Positions 35,914-46,270 of a stretch of 64,000 nucleotides of DNA are shown piece by piece. Made by a program: the position numbers and the translations under genes. This DNA is from Bog-756 sp963812885 (lineage in GTDB: Bacteria; Actinomycetota; Acidimicrobiia; Acidimicrobiales; RAAP-2), in assembly GCA_963812885.1 (NCBI GenBank), contig CAWEWZ010000012.1, forward strand, positions 62,001 to 126,000, given 5' to 3'. A model generated the notes under the pieces. The model was not told the origin of the DNA. It did not search any database and saw only the letters and a program-made list of their open reading frames with translations. Within the stretch, counting starts at the first letter, position 1. The number at the start of each line of letters is the position of its first letter.

Positions 35914-35947
35914 AAAGTGGCCGGGTCGTTACGACCCGGCCACTTTT
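35914..35947. terminator. Strong intrinsic terminator, near-symmetrical
   Basis: AAAGTGGCCGGGTCG (35914-35928) pairs perfectly with CGACCCGGCCACTTT (35932-35946) around a 3-nt loop, followed by a fourth T on the + strand. On the - strand it begins at the thiD stop codon, so it ends the thi operon. On the + strand it could end a transcript from the hairpin cluster. Confidence 0.8.
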
Positions 35948-36807
35948 ACGTCTCCTGTCGGTGGGACCATCCCAGATGGTCGAGCGGACCGTGCCCTCGG
36001 CCGAGCTGCCAGTTGGCTCCACCGACCAGGGCGTCGTGCACGAACTCCTTGGCCGCGGCCACGGCGCCGGGAACGTCGTCGCCCCGGGCCAGGCCGGCGG
36101 CGATGGCCGCCGACAGCGAGCACCCCGTCCCGTGGGTGTTGGCCGTGGTCACCCTCGGACCGCGGAGGACGACGACGTCCTGACCGTCGAAGAGCACGTC
36201 GGCCACGTCGGCCGGGCGCGGGACCCTCCGACCGGGACTCCACGCCGGGGAGGTGTCCCCCCTTGACCAGCACCCATGACGGGCCGAACCGGTGGATGTG
36301 CCGGGCCACCTCGGCCATGGCGTCGACGTCCCGGACGTCCGGGAAGGGCACGCCGGCCAGCAGGGCCGCCTCCCACAGGTTGGGCGTGACGATCAGGGCG
36401 TGGGGGAGCAGGTGCCGCCGGTAGGCGTCGACGCACCCGTCGTCGACGAAGGTCCGGCCGGTGGAGGCCACCATCACCGGGTCGACCACCAGGCGGGGAA
36501 GATCGCCGGCCGCGGCCAGGGAGGCCACCGTCCCGATCACCGCGGTGGTGCCGAGAAGTCCGGTCTTGACCGCGGCCACCGGGAGGTCGTCGACGACGGC
36601 CCGGATCTGGGCCGCCACCATGGCGTCGTCCACCGGGGACACCTCCCGAACGGCGGCCGTGTTCTGGGCGGTGACGGCGGTGACCGCGGTGGTGGCGAAC
36701 ACCCCCAGGGCGGCCATGGTCTTGATGTCGGCCTGGATGCCGGCGCCGGCGCCGGAGTCGGAGCCGGCGATGGTGAGGGCCACCGGCGGGTTGCCGGGCT
36801 GTCTCAC
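35946..36807 (-). CDS. thiD: Hydroxymethylpyrimidine/phosphomethylpyrimidine kinase (frame interrupted near 36212)
   Basis: VALTIAGSDSGAGAGIQADIKTMAALGVF is the ThiD start, followed by TAVTAQNT, AVKTGLL, VVDPVMVASTG and VTPNLWEAALLAG. The final part (VTTANTHGTGCSLSAAIAAGLARG, with the catalytic GTGC region) lies in the next frame; dropping one base in CCCGGCCGAC (36210-36215) gives PAPADVADVLFDG and restores it. It phosphorylates HMP and HMP-P for thiamine synthesis. The start GTG overlaps the thiG stop (GTGA), and the terminator begins at its own stop. Confidence 0.9.
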
Positions 36808-37641
36808 CGATCGATCATGCCCTCGAAGGAGCTCGAGGCGTCGGCATGGAAGCGCCGGGTGATCCGACCCGCGGCCCGTGCCGCCCGGCCGGCGCTGACC
36901 GCTTCGCGCATGGCCCGGGCCATGGCCGCCGGTCGCTGGGCCCGGGTGATGGCCGAGGCCACCATCACCGCGTCACACCCGAGCTCCATGGCCAGGCAGG
37001 CGTCCGAGGCCGTGCCCACGCCGGCGTCGAGGACCACCGGGACCGACGACTGTTCGACGATGAGCGCGATGTTGTGGGGATTGCGGATGCCCAGACCGCT
37101 CCCGATCGGCGACCCGAGGGGCATGACGGCGACACAGCCGGCCTGTTCGAGACGGCGGGCGGCCACCGGGTCGTCGCTGCAGTAGGGGAGGACGACGAAG
37201 CCCTCGTCGACCAGTTCCTCGGCCGCCGCCACCAGTTCGACGGTGTCGGGGAGCAGCGTCCGGTCGTCGCCGATGACCTCGAGCTTGACCCAGTCGGTCT
37301 CGAACGCCTCCCGGGCCAGCTTGGCGGTGAGGACGGCCTCCGAGGCGGTGAAGCAACCGGCCGTGTTGGGGAGGATGGCGATGCCCAGCCCGCCGAGGAG
37401 CTCGACCAGGGAATGGCGGGTGGTCGGGTCGACCCGGCGCACGGCCACCGTGGCCATGACGCTGCCGGATTCCACCAGTGCCTGGCGGAGCGATTCCGGG
37501 CTCGCCATCCCCCCGGTGCCGAGCGAGCAGCCGGGACGCCAACTCCTGACCGGCGATGGTCAGCGGGACGTCCGGATCACCGGCGTCGCCCGCCGCCGAC
37601 GGGGTGGGGGAAGCATCCATCGCTTCCCACGGTATCGCCAT
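36804..37641 (-). CDS. thiG: Thiazole synthase (frame interrupted near 37525)
   Basis: After LTIAGQELASRLL the neighbouring frame continues LGTGGMASPESLRQALVESG; one extra base in CTGCTCGCTCGG (37521-37528) accounts for it. Active-site region WVKLEVIGDDRTLLPD with the Schiff-base lysine, VLDAGVGTASDACLAMELGCDAV and NTAGCFTASEA are all present. It forms the thiazole phosphate from DXP, dehydroglycine and ThiS-thiocarboxylate. ATG 37641 is given as start; ATG 37620, with GGGAAG before it, is equally possible. Third gene of thiOSGD. Confidence 0.92.
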
Positions 37642-37663
37642 GGCCGACGGGCCCGGCCCGCGT

Positions 37664-37867
37664 CTACCCCCCGGCGGCCGCCGTCACGATCTCGATCCGG
37701 TCGCCGGCCATCACCGGCGTCTTCTCCCAGCGGCTCCGGGGGACGACGTCGCCGTTGCGGGCCACGGCGATGCCCCGCGGCGACGCACACCACGCCGACA
37801 CCAGCTGGGCCACGGTGGCCCCGGGAGCGACGTCCCACGGCGCCCCGTTGACCAGGGCGGCGCTCAC
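37664..37867 (-). CDS. thiS: Sulfur carrier protein ThiS
   Basis: 67 aa from GTG 37867, which overlaps the thiO stop (GTGA). The sequence ALVNGAPWDVAPGATVAQLV, VAVARNGDVVPRSRWEKTP-like middle (IAVARNGDVVPRSRW) and VMAGDRIEIVTAAAGG have the ubiquitin-like ThiS pattern. The C-terminal GG is adenylated and thiocarboxylated to supply sulfur to ThiG. Short but typical length. Confidence 0.92.
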   Translation of the reverse strand: MSAALVNGAPWDVAPGATVAQLVSAWCASPRGIAVARNGDVVPRSRWEKTPVMAGDRIEIVTAAAGG

Positions 37868-39081
37868 CCGCTGATCTCCGACCGGCTCCGCTCCCCGGCG
37901 GGCCCCGCCTCCCGTCGGTCGGGCTCCGCCGCGAACCGGGCGGGTCCGAACGGGGCGAACGGCCCGGAGGCCCCGCACGGCGCCGAGGTCCGGCCGGCGA
38001 TGACTCCCACCACCTCGCGGGCGGTCAACGGGGCCAGCAGGAAGCCGTTCCGGTAGTGCCCGGTGGCCACGACCAGGCCCCGGACCTCGGTCGCCCCCAC
38101 CATGGGTGCGTTGTCGGGCGAGCCGGGCCGCAGTCCGGTGGTGGTGTCGACCAGTTCGTACTCCTCGAGTACGGGCACCAGCCGGCGGGCGTCGTCGAGC
38201 AGGTCCCCGACCGCCCCGGCCTGCACGGCGAGGTCGAAGCCCTTCTCCTCGACGGTGGCGCCGACCACGACCGATCCATCGACCCGGGGGACGAGGTAGC
38301 AGTTCCGGCCGTGGATGAGGCCCCGCACGGTCCGGGCCAGACCGGGGACCCCGCTCGGAGCCCGCAGCCGCAGGGTCAGGCCCTTGACCGGCCGGACCGG
38401 GGGGAGGAGCCGGTCGGGGATGCCGGCCAGCAGCCCGGAGCGGCACCCGGCGGCGACGACGACGGTGCCGGCGGCCCGGAACCCGACGTGCCGCACCACC
38501 ACCCCGGCCGGCTCCGCCGCCGCCGCATCTCGACGGCGTCGACCTCCTCCTCGATGACGGTGACCCCGCCGGCCCGGCAGGCGCCCACCAGCGCGTCGAG
38601 GACGCGGCGGTTGTCGACCTGGTGGTCCTCGGCCAGGTCGGCTCCGCCTCGGATCGCCGGGAGCCAACAGCGGCTCCGATCCGCGGCACTCGGTCGCCGT
38701 GAGCCGTCGGGCGGTGAGGCCGAGGGACTGGTGGTAGGCCAGCAGGTCGTCGGTGGCGGCCCGGTCCGAACCGTCGAGGGCGATCATCAGCGTGCCGCAG
38801 GCCAGGTAGTGGACCGGCAGCCCGGACGCCTCCTCGAGGGCCCGGGCGAATGCCGGCCACGACCGCGCCGCGGCCACGTTGAGGGCGGTGAGGGCCTCCT
38901 CCCCGAAGTGCGCCTCGCCCACCGGGGCCAGCATGCCGGCCGCCGCCCAGCCGGCCCCGCGCCCGGGCCGGGGGTCGATCAGGGTGACGGCCATGCCCGC
39001 GGTCGCCGCCTCCCAGGCCACGGCCAGTCCGATCACGCCGCCCCCGACCACGATGACGTCAGGTGCGTCCTGGTCGGGCAT
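37864..39081 (-). CDS. thiO: Glycine oxidase (two compensating frame breaks)
   Basis: DVIVVGGGVIGLAVAWEAATAGMAVTLIDP is the FAD-binding start, and GRPGSPDNAPMVGATEV-like C-terminus (TTGLRPGSPDNAPMVGAT, GLVVATGHYRNGFLLAPLTA) is typical of ThiO, which turns glycine into the imine used by ThiG. Between about 38520 and 38660 the main frame is nonsense-like; the neighbouring frame gives AIRGGADLAEDHQVDNRRVL and GGVTVIEEEVDAVEM, the right family sequence. This needs one extra base at 38656-38661 and one lost in the CGG run near 38516-38526. Confidence 0.9.
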   Translation of the reverse strand: MPDQDAPDVIVVGGGVIGLAVAWEAATAGMAVTLIDPRPGRGAGWAAAGMLAPVGEAHFGEEALTALNVAAARSWPAFARALEEASGLPVHYLACGTLMIALDGSDRAATDDLLAYHQSLGLTARRLTATECRGSEPLLAPGDPRRSRPGRGPPGRQPPRPRRAGGRLPGRRGHRHRGGGRRRRDAAAAEPAGVVVRHVGFRAAGTVVVAAGCRSGLLAGIPDRLLPPVRPVKGLTLRLRAPSGVPGLARTVRGLIHGRNCYLVPRVDGSVVVGATVEEKGFDLAVQAGAVGDLLDDARRLVPVLEEYELVDTTTGLRPGSPDNAPMVGATEVRGLVVATGHYRNGFLLAPLTAREVVGVIAGRTSAPCGASGPFAPFGPARFAAEPDRREAGPAGERSRSEISG

Positions 39082-39087
39082 GGGCCC

Positions 39088-39093
39088 ATGCTA
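39088..39093 (-). promoter_or_regulatory. -10 box TAGCAT for the thiOSGD operon
   Basis: TAGCAT is six bases before ATG 39081. The leaderless layout leaves no room for a TPP riboswitch in front of thiO, and I see none. Confidence 0.55.
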
Positions 39094-39197
39094 CGGGCGG
39101 TCCCGAACTCGCCGACCGGAGCCGCAGGCCTGGTGGCGGCCGCCGCCGACCGGCGGCCCGAGCGCTCCCGAGGTCCCGATACCGCCTGGAGGGCGTG

Positions 39198-39203
39198 TAC
39201 AAT
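39198..39203 (+). promoter_or_regulatory. -10 box TACAAT for gltBD
   Basis: TACAAT is 68 nt before ATG 39272, giving a ~60-nt leader with GTTGGAG near the start codon. The thiO-gltB divergent gap (39082-39271) holds nothing else that I can identify. Confidence 0.5.
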
Positions 39204-39271
39204 CTTCGGACCACACATGGGCCAACGTCGTCCCGGGTGGGTAGATCCACTTCCCTCGTTGGAGCGACCCG

Positions 39272-42200
39272 ATGACGACTCCTCGCCGAACCCAGGCCGA
39301 CGCCCTTCGCACCGCCACCGCGGTCGGCCCACCGCGCCTGCGCCACCGACCCGACGGCCCACCGAGGGCGCCGGTCGGCGGACTCTACGACCCGCGGTTC
39401 GAACATGATGCCTGCGGGGTCGCCCTGGTGGCCGACCTCCACGGCCGGCGCTCGCACACCCTGGTCCGCCAGGCGGTCTCGGCCCTCGAGCACCTGGCCC
39501 ACCGGGGGGCCACCGGAAGCGAGGAGGACAGTGGGGACGGGGCCGGGATCCTCATCCAGGTCCCCCACGACTTCTACGTCGACGCCGTCGGCTTCGAGCT
39601 GCCCTCCCGTGGCCACTACGCCACCGGTATCGCCTTCTTGTCCCGGGACCCCGACGAGGCCGCCGACGCCCGCCGGTCGGTCGGCAAGCTGGCCGGCGAG
39701 GAGGGGTTCGAGGTCCTCGGTTGGCGTACCGTCCCCGTGCGCACCGACTCACTGGGTTCGATCTCCGAGGCGGCCATGCCGTCGATGCACCAGCTCTTCG
39801 TGGCCCCCTCGGCGGGCACGCTCGCTCAGCGGCTCCGACCCGGCGCTGGCCATCGACCGCCTGGCCTTCGTGCTCCGCAAGCGGACCGAGCACGAGATCG
39901 ACAACTGCTACTTCGTCTCCCTGTCGGCCCGGACCATCACCTACAAGGGGATGCTCACCTCCCACCAGCTGACCGACTTCTTCCCCGACCTGTCCGACGA
40001 ACGGGTGACGAGCGGCCTGGCCCTGGTCCACTCCCGCTTCTCCACCAACACCTTCCCGTCCTGGCCGCTGGCCCATCCCTACCGGTACCTGGCCCACAAC
40101 GGGGAGATCAACACGCTGGCCGGCAACCGCAACTGGATGCGGGCCCGCGAGGCCCTGTGCCGGTCCGACCTGATTCCCGGGCTCGAGCGGGCCTTCCCCA
40201 TCGTGACCCCGGGGGCCAGCGACTCGGCCTCCTTCGACGAGGTGCTCGAGCTCCTCCACCTGGGCGGCCGTCCCCTCCACCACGCCGTGCTGATGATGAT
40301 CCCCGAGGCGTGGGAGAACCACCGCACCATGGACCCGGCCCGCCGGGCCTTCTACCGCTACCACGCCGCCCTGATGGAGCCGTGGGACGGCCCCGCCGCG
40401 GTGGCCTTCACCGACGGCACGGTGATCGGCGCCGTCCTCGACCGCAACGGCCTCCGGCCGGCCCGGTACTGGGTCACCGACGACGGACTGGTGGTGCTGG
40501 CCAGCGAGGTCGGCGTCCTCGAGGTGCCGGCGGCCAAGGTGGTGCGCAAGGGGCGCCTGCAGCCGGGGCGGATGTTCCTGGTGGACACCGCGCTCGGCCG
40601 GATGGTCGACGACGACGAGATCAAGGATGCCCTGGCCGCCGAGCTGCCCTACGCCGAATGGCTGGACGACGGCCAGATCGAGCTCGAGGACCTGCCCCCG
40701 CGCACCATGCTCACCCCCCAGCACGCCTCGGTCATCGGGCGTCAGCGCCTCTTCGGCTACACCAACGAGGAGCTGCGGCTCATCCTCCAGCCCATGGCCA
40801 GAACCGGGAGCGAGCCCAACGGCTCGATGGGGACCGACACGGCCATCGCCGTGCTCTCCGACCGGCCCCGGCTCCTCTACGACTACTTCACCCAACTGTT
40901 CGCCCAGGTCACCAACCCCCCGCTGGACGCCATCCGCGAGGAGCTGGTCACCTCGCTGATGTCCACGCTCGGCCCCGAGGCCAACCTGCTCGAACCCACC
41001 GCCGACTCGTGCCGCCAGATCGTCCTGCCCATGCCCGTCATCGACAACGACGACCTGGCCAAGCTGCTCTACGTCAACGAGGACGGCAGCACGCCCGGCT
41101 TCAGCGCCTTCGCCATCGACGGGCTGTTCGAGGTCTCGGGCGGCGGAGAGGCCCTGCGGGCCGCCATCGAGAACGTGCGGGCCCAGGTCAGCGAGGCCAT
41201 CGCCGGCGGAGCCGACGTGATCGTGCTCTCGGACCGCAACTCGACGGCCACGTTGGCCCCGATCCCGTCGCTCCTGTTGGTGGCCGCCGTCCATCACCAC
41301 CTGGTCCGGAACAAGACCCGGACCCAGGTCGGCCTGGTCATCGAGTCGGGCGACGCCCGTGAGGTCCACCACATGGCCCTCCTGAAGGGGTTCGGTGCCG
41401 CGGCCATCAACCCCTACCTGGCCTTCGAGTCCATCGACGACATGATCCGCTCGGGGGACCTGACCGGGGTGACCTCGCGCCAGGCCCAGCGGAACTACAT
41501 CAAGGCGGCGTCCAAGGGCATCATCAAGGTCATGTCCAAGATGGGCATCTCGACGGTGGCCTCCTACACCGGGGCCCAGGTGTTCGAGGCGGTGGGCCTG
41601 GCCGCCGAGGTCGTCGACGAGTACTTCACCGGCACGGTGTCACGGATCGGCGGGGTCGGCCTCGACGTCCTGGCCGAGGAGGTGGTCAGCCGGCACCGAC
41701 TCTCCCATCTGGACCGGCCCACCGAGCTGGCCCACCGCGAGCGGGAGGTCGGCGGCGAGTACCAGTGGCGCCGGGAAGGGGAGATCCACCTCTTCAACCC
41801 GAAGACCGTGTTCAAGCTGCAGCACGCCACCCGGTCCAAGCGCTACGAGGTGTTCAAGGAGTACACCAGGGCGGTCGACGAGCAGTCGACCCACCTGGCC
41901 ACCCTCCGGGGGATGATGCACCTGCGCACCGGCGTGCTGCCGGCCGTGCCCATCGACGAGGTGGAGCCGAGCGCCGGCATCCTGGCCCGGTTCTCCACCG
42001 GGGCCATGTCCTACGGGTCGATCTCCGCCGAGGCCCACGAGACCCTGGCCATCGCCATGAACCGTCTCGGGGGACGGTCGAACACCGGGGAGGGGGGCGA
42101 GGACTCGGACCGGTTCACCCCCGATGCCAACGGCGACCTCCGCCGGAGCGCCATCAAGCAGGTGGCCTCGGGCCGGTTCGGCGTGACCTCGGAGTACCTG

Positions 42201-43907
42201 GTCAACTCGGACGACATCCAGATCAAGATCGCCCAGGGGGCCAAGCCCGGCGAGGGGGGCCAGCTGGCCGGGACCAAGGTCTACCCGTGGATCGCCAAGA
42301 CCCGGTTCTCCACCCCGGGGGTGGGCCTCATCTCGCCCCCGCCCCACCACGACATCTACTCCATCGAGGACATCGCCCAGCTCATCCACGACCTCAAGTC
42401 GGCCAATCCCGGGGCGCGGGTCCACGTGAAGTTGGTGGCCGAGGTCGGGGTGGGAACGGTGGCCGCCGGCGTGGCCAAGGCCCATTCCGACGTGGTGCTC
42501 ATCTCCGGCCACGACGGTGGCACCGGGGCGGCCCCGCTCACCTCCCTGAAGCATGCCGGGATCCCCTGGGAGCTCGGCCTGGCCGAGACCCAGCAGACCC
42601 TGCTGGCCAACGATCTCCGCGACCGCATCGTCGTGCAGGTGGACGGGCAGATGAAGACGGGCCGGGACGTGGTCATCGGTGCCCTCCTCGGGGCCGAGGA
42701 GTTCGGGTTCGCCACCGCGCCGCTGGTGGTCTCGGGCTGCGTGATGATGCGGGTCTGCCACCTCGACACCTGCCCGGTGGGGATCGCCACCCAGAACCCA
42801 ACCCTCCGGGCCCGGTACTCGGGGACGCCCGAATTCGTCGAGACCTTCTTCGAGTACATCGCCGAGGAGGTCCGCGAGTACCTGGCCGCCCTCGGTCTCC
42901 GTTCGCTGGAGGAGGCCATCGGCCGGGTCGACCTGATCGACGCCGCCCGGGCCATCGACCACTGGAAGGCCGCCGGGCTCGACCTGTCGCCCATCCTGGT
43001 CCAGCCCGAGCTGCCCGACGGGGCCGTGCGGTACTGCATCAACGAGCAGGACCACGGTCTCGACCGCGCCCTCGACCACGCCTTCCTCGATACCTGCCGA
43101 CCAGCCATCGACTCGGCCACGCCGGTGACGGCGGAACTGGCCATCACCAATGTGAACCGCACGGTGGGGACGCTGCTCGGCTACGAGATCACCCGCCGGC
43201 ACGGTGGGGCGGGGCTGCCCGAGGGGACCATCGACCTCACCTTCCGGGGTTCCGCCGGGCAGAGCTTCGGCGCCTTCGTGCCCAAGGGAGTGACCATGCG
43301 GCTCCTGGGCGACGCCAACGACTACCTGGGCAAGGGGCTGTCCGGTGGTCGGATCATCGTCCGCCCGCCCGAGGATGCGCCCTTCGCGGCCGAGGACAAC
43401 ATCGTGGCCGGCAACGTGATCCTCTACGGGGCCACCGCCGGCGAGGTGTTCCTCCGCGGCCAGGTCGGCGAGCGGTTCTGTGTCCGCAACTCCGGGGCCA
43501 TCGCCGTGGTCGAGGGCGTGGGCGACCACGCCTGCGAGTACATGACCGGTGGCCGGGTCGTGGTGCTCGGACCGACCGGGCGCAACCTCGGAGCGGGCAT
43601 GTCGGGCGGCATGGCCTACGTCTACGACCCGCACGGATCGCTGGTCGGCATGTACAACCACGACACCGTCGACCTCGATCCGCTGTCACCGGAGGACCGG
43701 ATGTGGTTGAAGGACCGGATCACCATGCACCGGGAGGAAACCGGCTCGGTGGTCGCCGACCGCATCCTGGCCGACTGGGTCAGCTCCTCCGAGCAGTTCG
43801 TCACCGTGATGCCCAAGGACTACCGGCGGGTCCTCGAGGCCACCGAGCTGGCCATCGCCGAGGGCCGTTCGGTGGACGAGGCGGTGATGGAGGCGGCCCA
43901 TGGGTGA
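39272..43907 (+). CDS. gltB: Glutamate synthase large subunit (frame interrupted near 39831)
   Basis: About 1545 aa. After a ~45-residue propeptide, FEHDACGVALVADL supplies the catalytic N-terminal Cys of the amidotransferase. Later come YLAHNGEINTLAGNRNWM, the central domain, the synthase domain (SYGSISAEAHETLAIAMNRLGG, GVGTVAAGVAKAHSD, SGHDGGTGAAPL) and the 3Fe-4S cluster in CVMMRVCHLDTCPVG, then a beta-helix ending. At 39830-39832 (GCTCAGCGGCTCC) one extra base shifts the frame; removing it gives AQRSDPALAIDRLAF. The enzyme makes two glutamates from glutamine and 2-oxoglutarate. Its stop overlaps gltD by eight bases. Confidence 0.93.
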
Positions 43908-45408
43908 CGTGAAGGGATTTCTGAAGCACGGGCGGCAGCTGCCGCCCCGTCGGCCGGTGCCGGTGCGCCTCCGCGACTGGAAGGAGGTCTACGAGCCGTT
44001 CCCGGTCGAGTCGGCCCGCGACCAGGGGGCGCGGTGCATGGACTGCGGCATCCCCTTCTGCCATGAGGGCTGCCCGCTGGGCAACCTCATCCCCGAGTGG
44101 AACGACCTGGTCTACCGGGACGAGTGGTCCGAGGCCGCCGAACGGCTGCACGCCACCAACAACTTCCCCGAGTTCACCGGCCGCCTGTGCCCGGCCCCGT
44201 GCGAGGGGGCCTGCGTGCTGGGCATCAACGACGACCCGGTGACCATCGAGCGCATCGAGTACGAGATCGTGGAACGGGCCTGGGCCGACGAGCGGGTGGT
44301 CCCGGTGGTCAACCCCACCTCCACCGGCAAGCGGGTGGCGGTGGTCGGATCCGGCCCCTCCGGTTTGGCCGCGGCCCAGCAGCTGGCCCGGGCCGGCCAC
44401 CGGGTGGTGGTGTTCGAACGGGCCGAGAAGCCCGGTGGGCTCCTGCGGTACGGGATCCCCGAGTTCAAGATGGAGAAGGCGGTGGTCGACCGTCGCCTCG
44501 ACCAGATGCGGGCCGAGGGTGTCGAGTTCCGCTGCGGGATCTCGGTGGGGGAGAGCGCGCCCGAGGTTGCCGGGGCGTCGTCGGCGGACGCCACCGTGGT
44601 CAGCGCCCGGTCGCTGGTCGACGAGTTCGACAGCGTGCTGCTGGCCGGCGGGGCCACGCTGCCCCGCGACCTGCCCATCCCCGGGCGCGAGCTCTCGGGG
44701 ATCCACCTGGCCATGGACTACCTGAAGCCCTCCAACCTGGTGCAGGAAGGGCTGCTGGACGAGTCGCCGATCACCGCCGAGGGCAAGCACGTGGTCATCA
44801 TCGGCGGCGGGGACACCGGCGCCGACTGTCTGGGCACCGTCCACCGCCAGATGGCGCTCAGTGTCCACCAGCTCGAGATCATGCCCGAGCCGCCGGCCGG
44901 CCGGACCCGCGACAACCCGTGGCCGACCTGGCCCCTCATCCTGCGGACGTCGTCCGCGCTCGAAGAGGGTGGCGAGCGGGTCTTCTCGGTGACCACCGCC
45001 GAGTTCCTGGACGACGGCGCCGGTCGTGTCCGCGGGCTCCGGGGGGAGCAGGTCGAGGTGGTGTTCGGCGACGACGGCCGCCCCGACTTCGTCCCCGTCG
45101 AGGGCTCCGAGTTCGAGCTTCCGTGCGAGCTGGTGCTGTTGGCCATGGGGTTCCTCGGGACGGAGCGGAACGGGGCGGTGGCCGAGCTCGGGCTCGAGGT
45201 CGACGCCCGGGGCAGTGTGGTCGCCGACCAGTCGTGGTCGACCAACGTCGACGGGGTGTTCGTGTGCGGGGACATGACCCGCGGCCAGAGCCTGATCGTG
45301 TGGGCCATCGCCGAGGGCCGTTCCGCCGCCGCCTCGGTCGACCGGTACCTGATGGGCCGGACCGACCTGCCGGCCCCGATCGTGCCCGGGCAACTCGCCC
45401 TCCGCTAG
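43900..45408 (+). CDS. gltD: Glutamate synthase small subunit
   Basis: 502 aa. An N-terminal Fe-S domain (RCMDCGIPFCHEGCPLGNLIPEWN, CPAPCEGACVLGIN) is followed by two nucleotide-binding folds: KRVAVVGSGPSGLAAAQQLA for FAD and KHVVIIGGGDTGADCLG for NADPH, and a GDMTRGQSLIVWAIAEGR end. It feeds electrons from NADPH to GltB. ATG 43900 overlaps the gltB stop, so the pair is translationally coupled. Confidence 0.96.
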   Translation: MGDVKGFLKHGRQLPPRRPVPVRLRDWKEVYEPFPVESARDQGARCMDCGIPFCHEGCPLGNLIPEWNDLVYRDEWSEAAERLHATNNFPEFTGRLCPAPCEGACVLGINDDPVTIERIEYEIVERAWADERVVPVVNPTSTGKRVAVVGSGPSGLAAAQQLARAGHRVVVFERAEKPGGLLRYGIPEFKMEKAVVDRRLDQMRAEGVEFRCGISVGESAPEVAGASSADATVVSARSLVDEFDSVLLAGGATLPRDLPIPGRELSGIHLAMDYLKPSNLVQEGLLDESPITAEGKHVVIIGGGDTGADCLGTVHRQMALSVHQLEIMPEPPAGRTRDNPWPTWPLILRTSSALEEGGERVFSVTTAEFLDDGAGRVRGLRGEQVEVVFGDDGRPDFVPVEGSEFELPCELVLLAMGFLGTERNGAVAELGLEVDARGSVVADQSWSTNVDGVFVCGDMTRGQSLIVWAIAEGRSAAASVDRYLMGRTDLPAPIVPGQLALR

Positions 45409-45717
45409 GCCTTGGAGGTCGGCGGGGTGGGTTGGTCCCAGGCCGGATGCACGAGCTCGGGCCGGACGATCGGGGCCGAATGAGCTGGCGGCCCCGGAGC
45501 GCGGTCGGCGGAAACCATGCTCGACGGGGCCACCGCATCACATATTACCGGGAGGTAACTCGGGACCATCCGCCCTGAAACATCGCAGGTCAGGGTAGGT
45601 CCGCCGACACGGTCGGAGGTCGCTGGGGATCTCGACGGAGGGGAATTTCTGCGTCGATCGCCCGATTCGGTTCAAACTGGCCACTAGATGGCCAGGTTAG
45701 GGGAGCAGGATGGCCCC
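45409..45717. other. Intergenic region gltD to dinB-like gene
   Basis: About 309 bp with no gene I can support. A short + frame of 32 codons at 45480 lacks any ribosome-binding signal. Two dyads stand out: TTACC-GGGA-GGTAA (45545-45558) and TGGCCA-CTAGA-TGGCCA (45678-45694). The second lies just upstream of the dinB-like start and could be an operator. Confidence 0.5.
45678..45694 (+). promoter_or_regulatory. Operator-like inverted repeat before dinB-like gene
   Basis: TGGCCA (45678-45683) and TGGCCA (45689-45694), each self-palindromic, are separated by CTAGA about 24 nt before ATG 45718. A GGGGAGCAGG ribosome-binding region follows. A dimeric repressor site is plausible but unproven. Confidence 0.35.
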
Positions 45718-46238
45718 ATGACCAACCCACGAACCATCCAAGACCAAGAGCGAACCGACCTGCTGGCCACTCTCGAGAAGCACGGGGGTTCCTCCGCCAG
45801 ACCGTCCAGGGGCTCACCGACGAGCAGGCGGCGGAGCGGACGACGGTGAGCGAGCTCTGTCTCGGGGGCCTCATCAAGCACGTCGCCCGGGCCGAGGAGG
45901 GCTGGGCCGACTTCATCGTGAAGGGGCCCACCGCCATCGGGTCGGCAGACCAGGCGGCCTACGAGGCCCACCTGGCCAGCTTCCGCATGGCCGACGGCGA
46001 GACGCTGGCCGGCCTGCTGGCGGCCTACGACGACGTGGCCCGTCGCACCGAGGACGTCGTGCTCTCGCTGGACTCGCTGGATGCCGCCCACCCGCTGCCG
46101 GAGGCGCCCTGGTTCGAGGCCGGCGCCGAGTGGACGGCCCGCCGGGCGCTCCTCCACATCATCGCCGAGACGTCCCAGCACGCCGGCCATGCCGACATCC
46201 TCCGCGAGGCCATCGACGGCGCCAAGACGATGGGCTGA
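45718..46238 (+). CDS. DinB/DUF664 family protein (frame interrupted near 45787)
   Basis: ATG 45718 opens MTNPRTIQDQERTDLLATLEKHGG; the next frame continues FLRQTVQGLTDEQAAERTTVSELCLGGLIKHVARAEEGWADF and ends with ALLHIIAETSQHAGHADILREAIDGAKTMG. The lost base is in the G-run at 45784-45788. The final H-x3-E...H-x2-H style pattern is that of the DinB four-helix metal-binding fold; the DUF664 branch is linked to mycothiol-dependent detoxification in actinobacteria. Thiol substrate unproven. Confidence 0.8.
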
Positions 46239-46270
46239 CGGTCGGTGCGGGGGCTGCCATCCACCGGTGC

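Noticed and set aside
35787..36266. 159-codon + strand frame through the AT-rich region
   Set aside because: It runs through the terminator hairpin and then antisense to thiD; no start signal and no family pattern.
39082..39271. TPP riboswitch before thiO
   Set aside because: Looked for the conserved CUGAGA and ACCUGAUC segments on the - strand; neither is there.
45480..45578. 32-codon frame after gltD
   Set aside because: No ribosome-binding site or promoter box; composition not protein-like.
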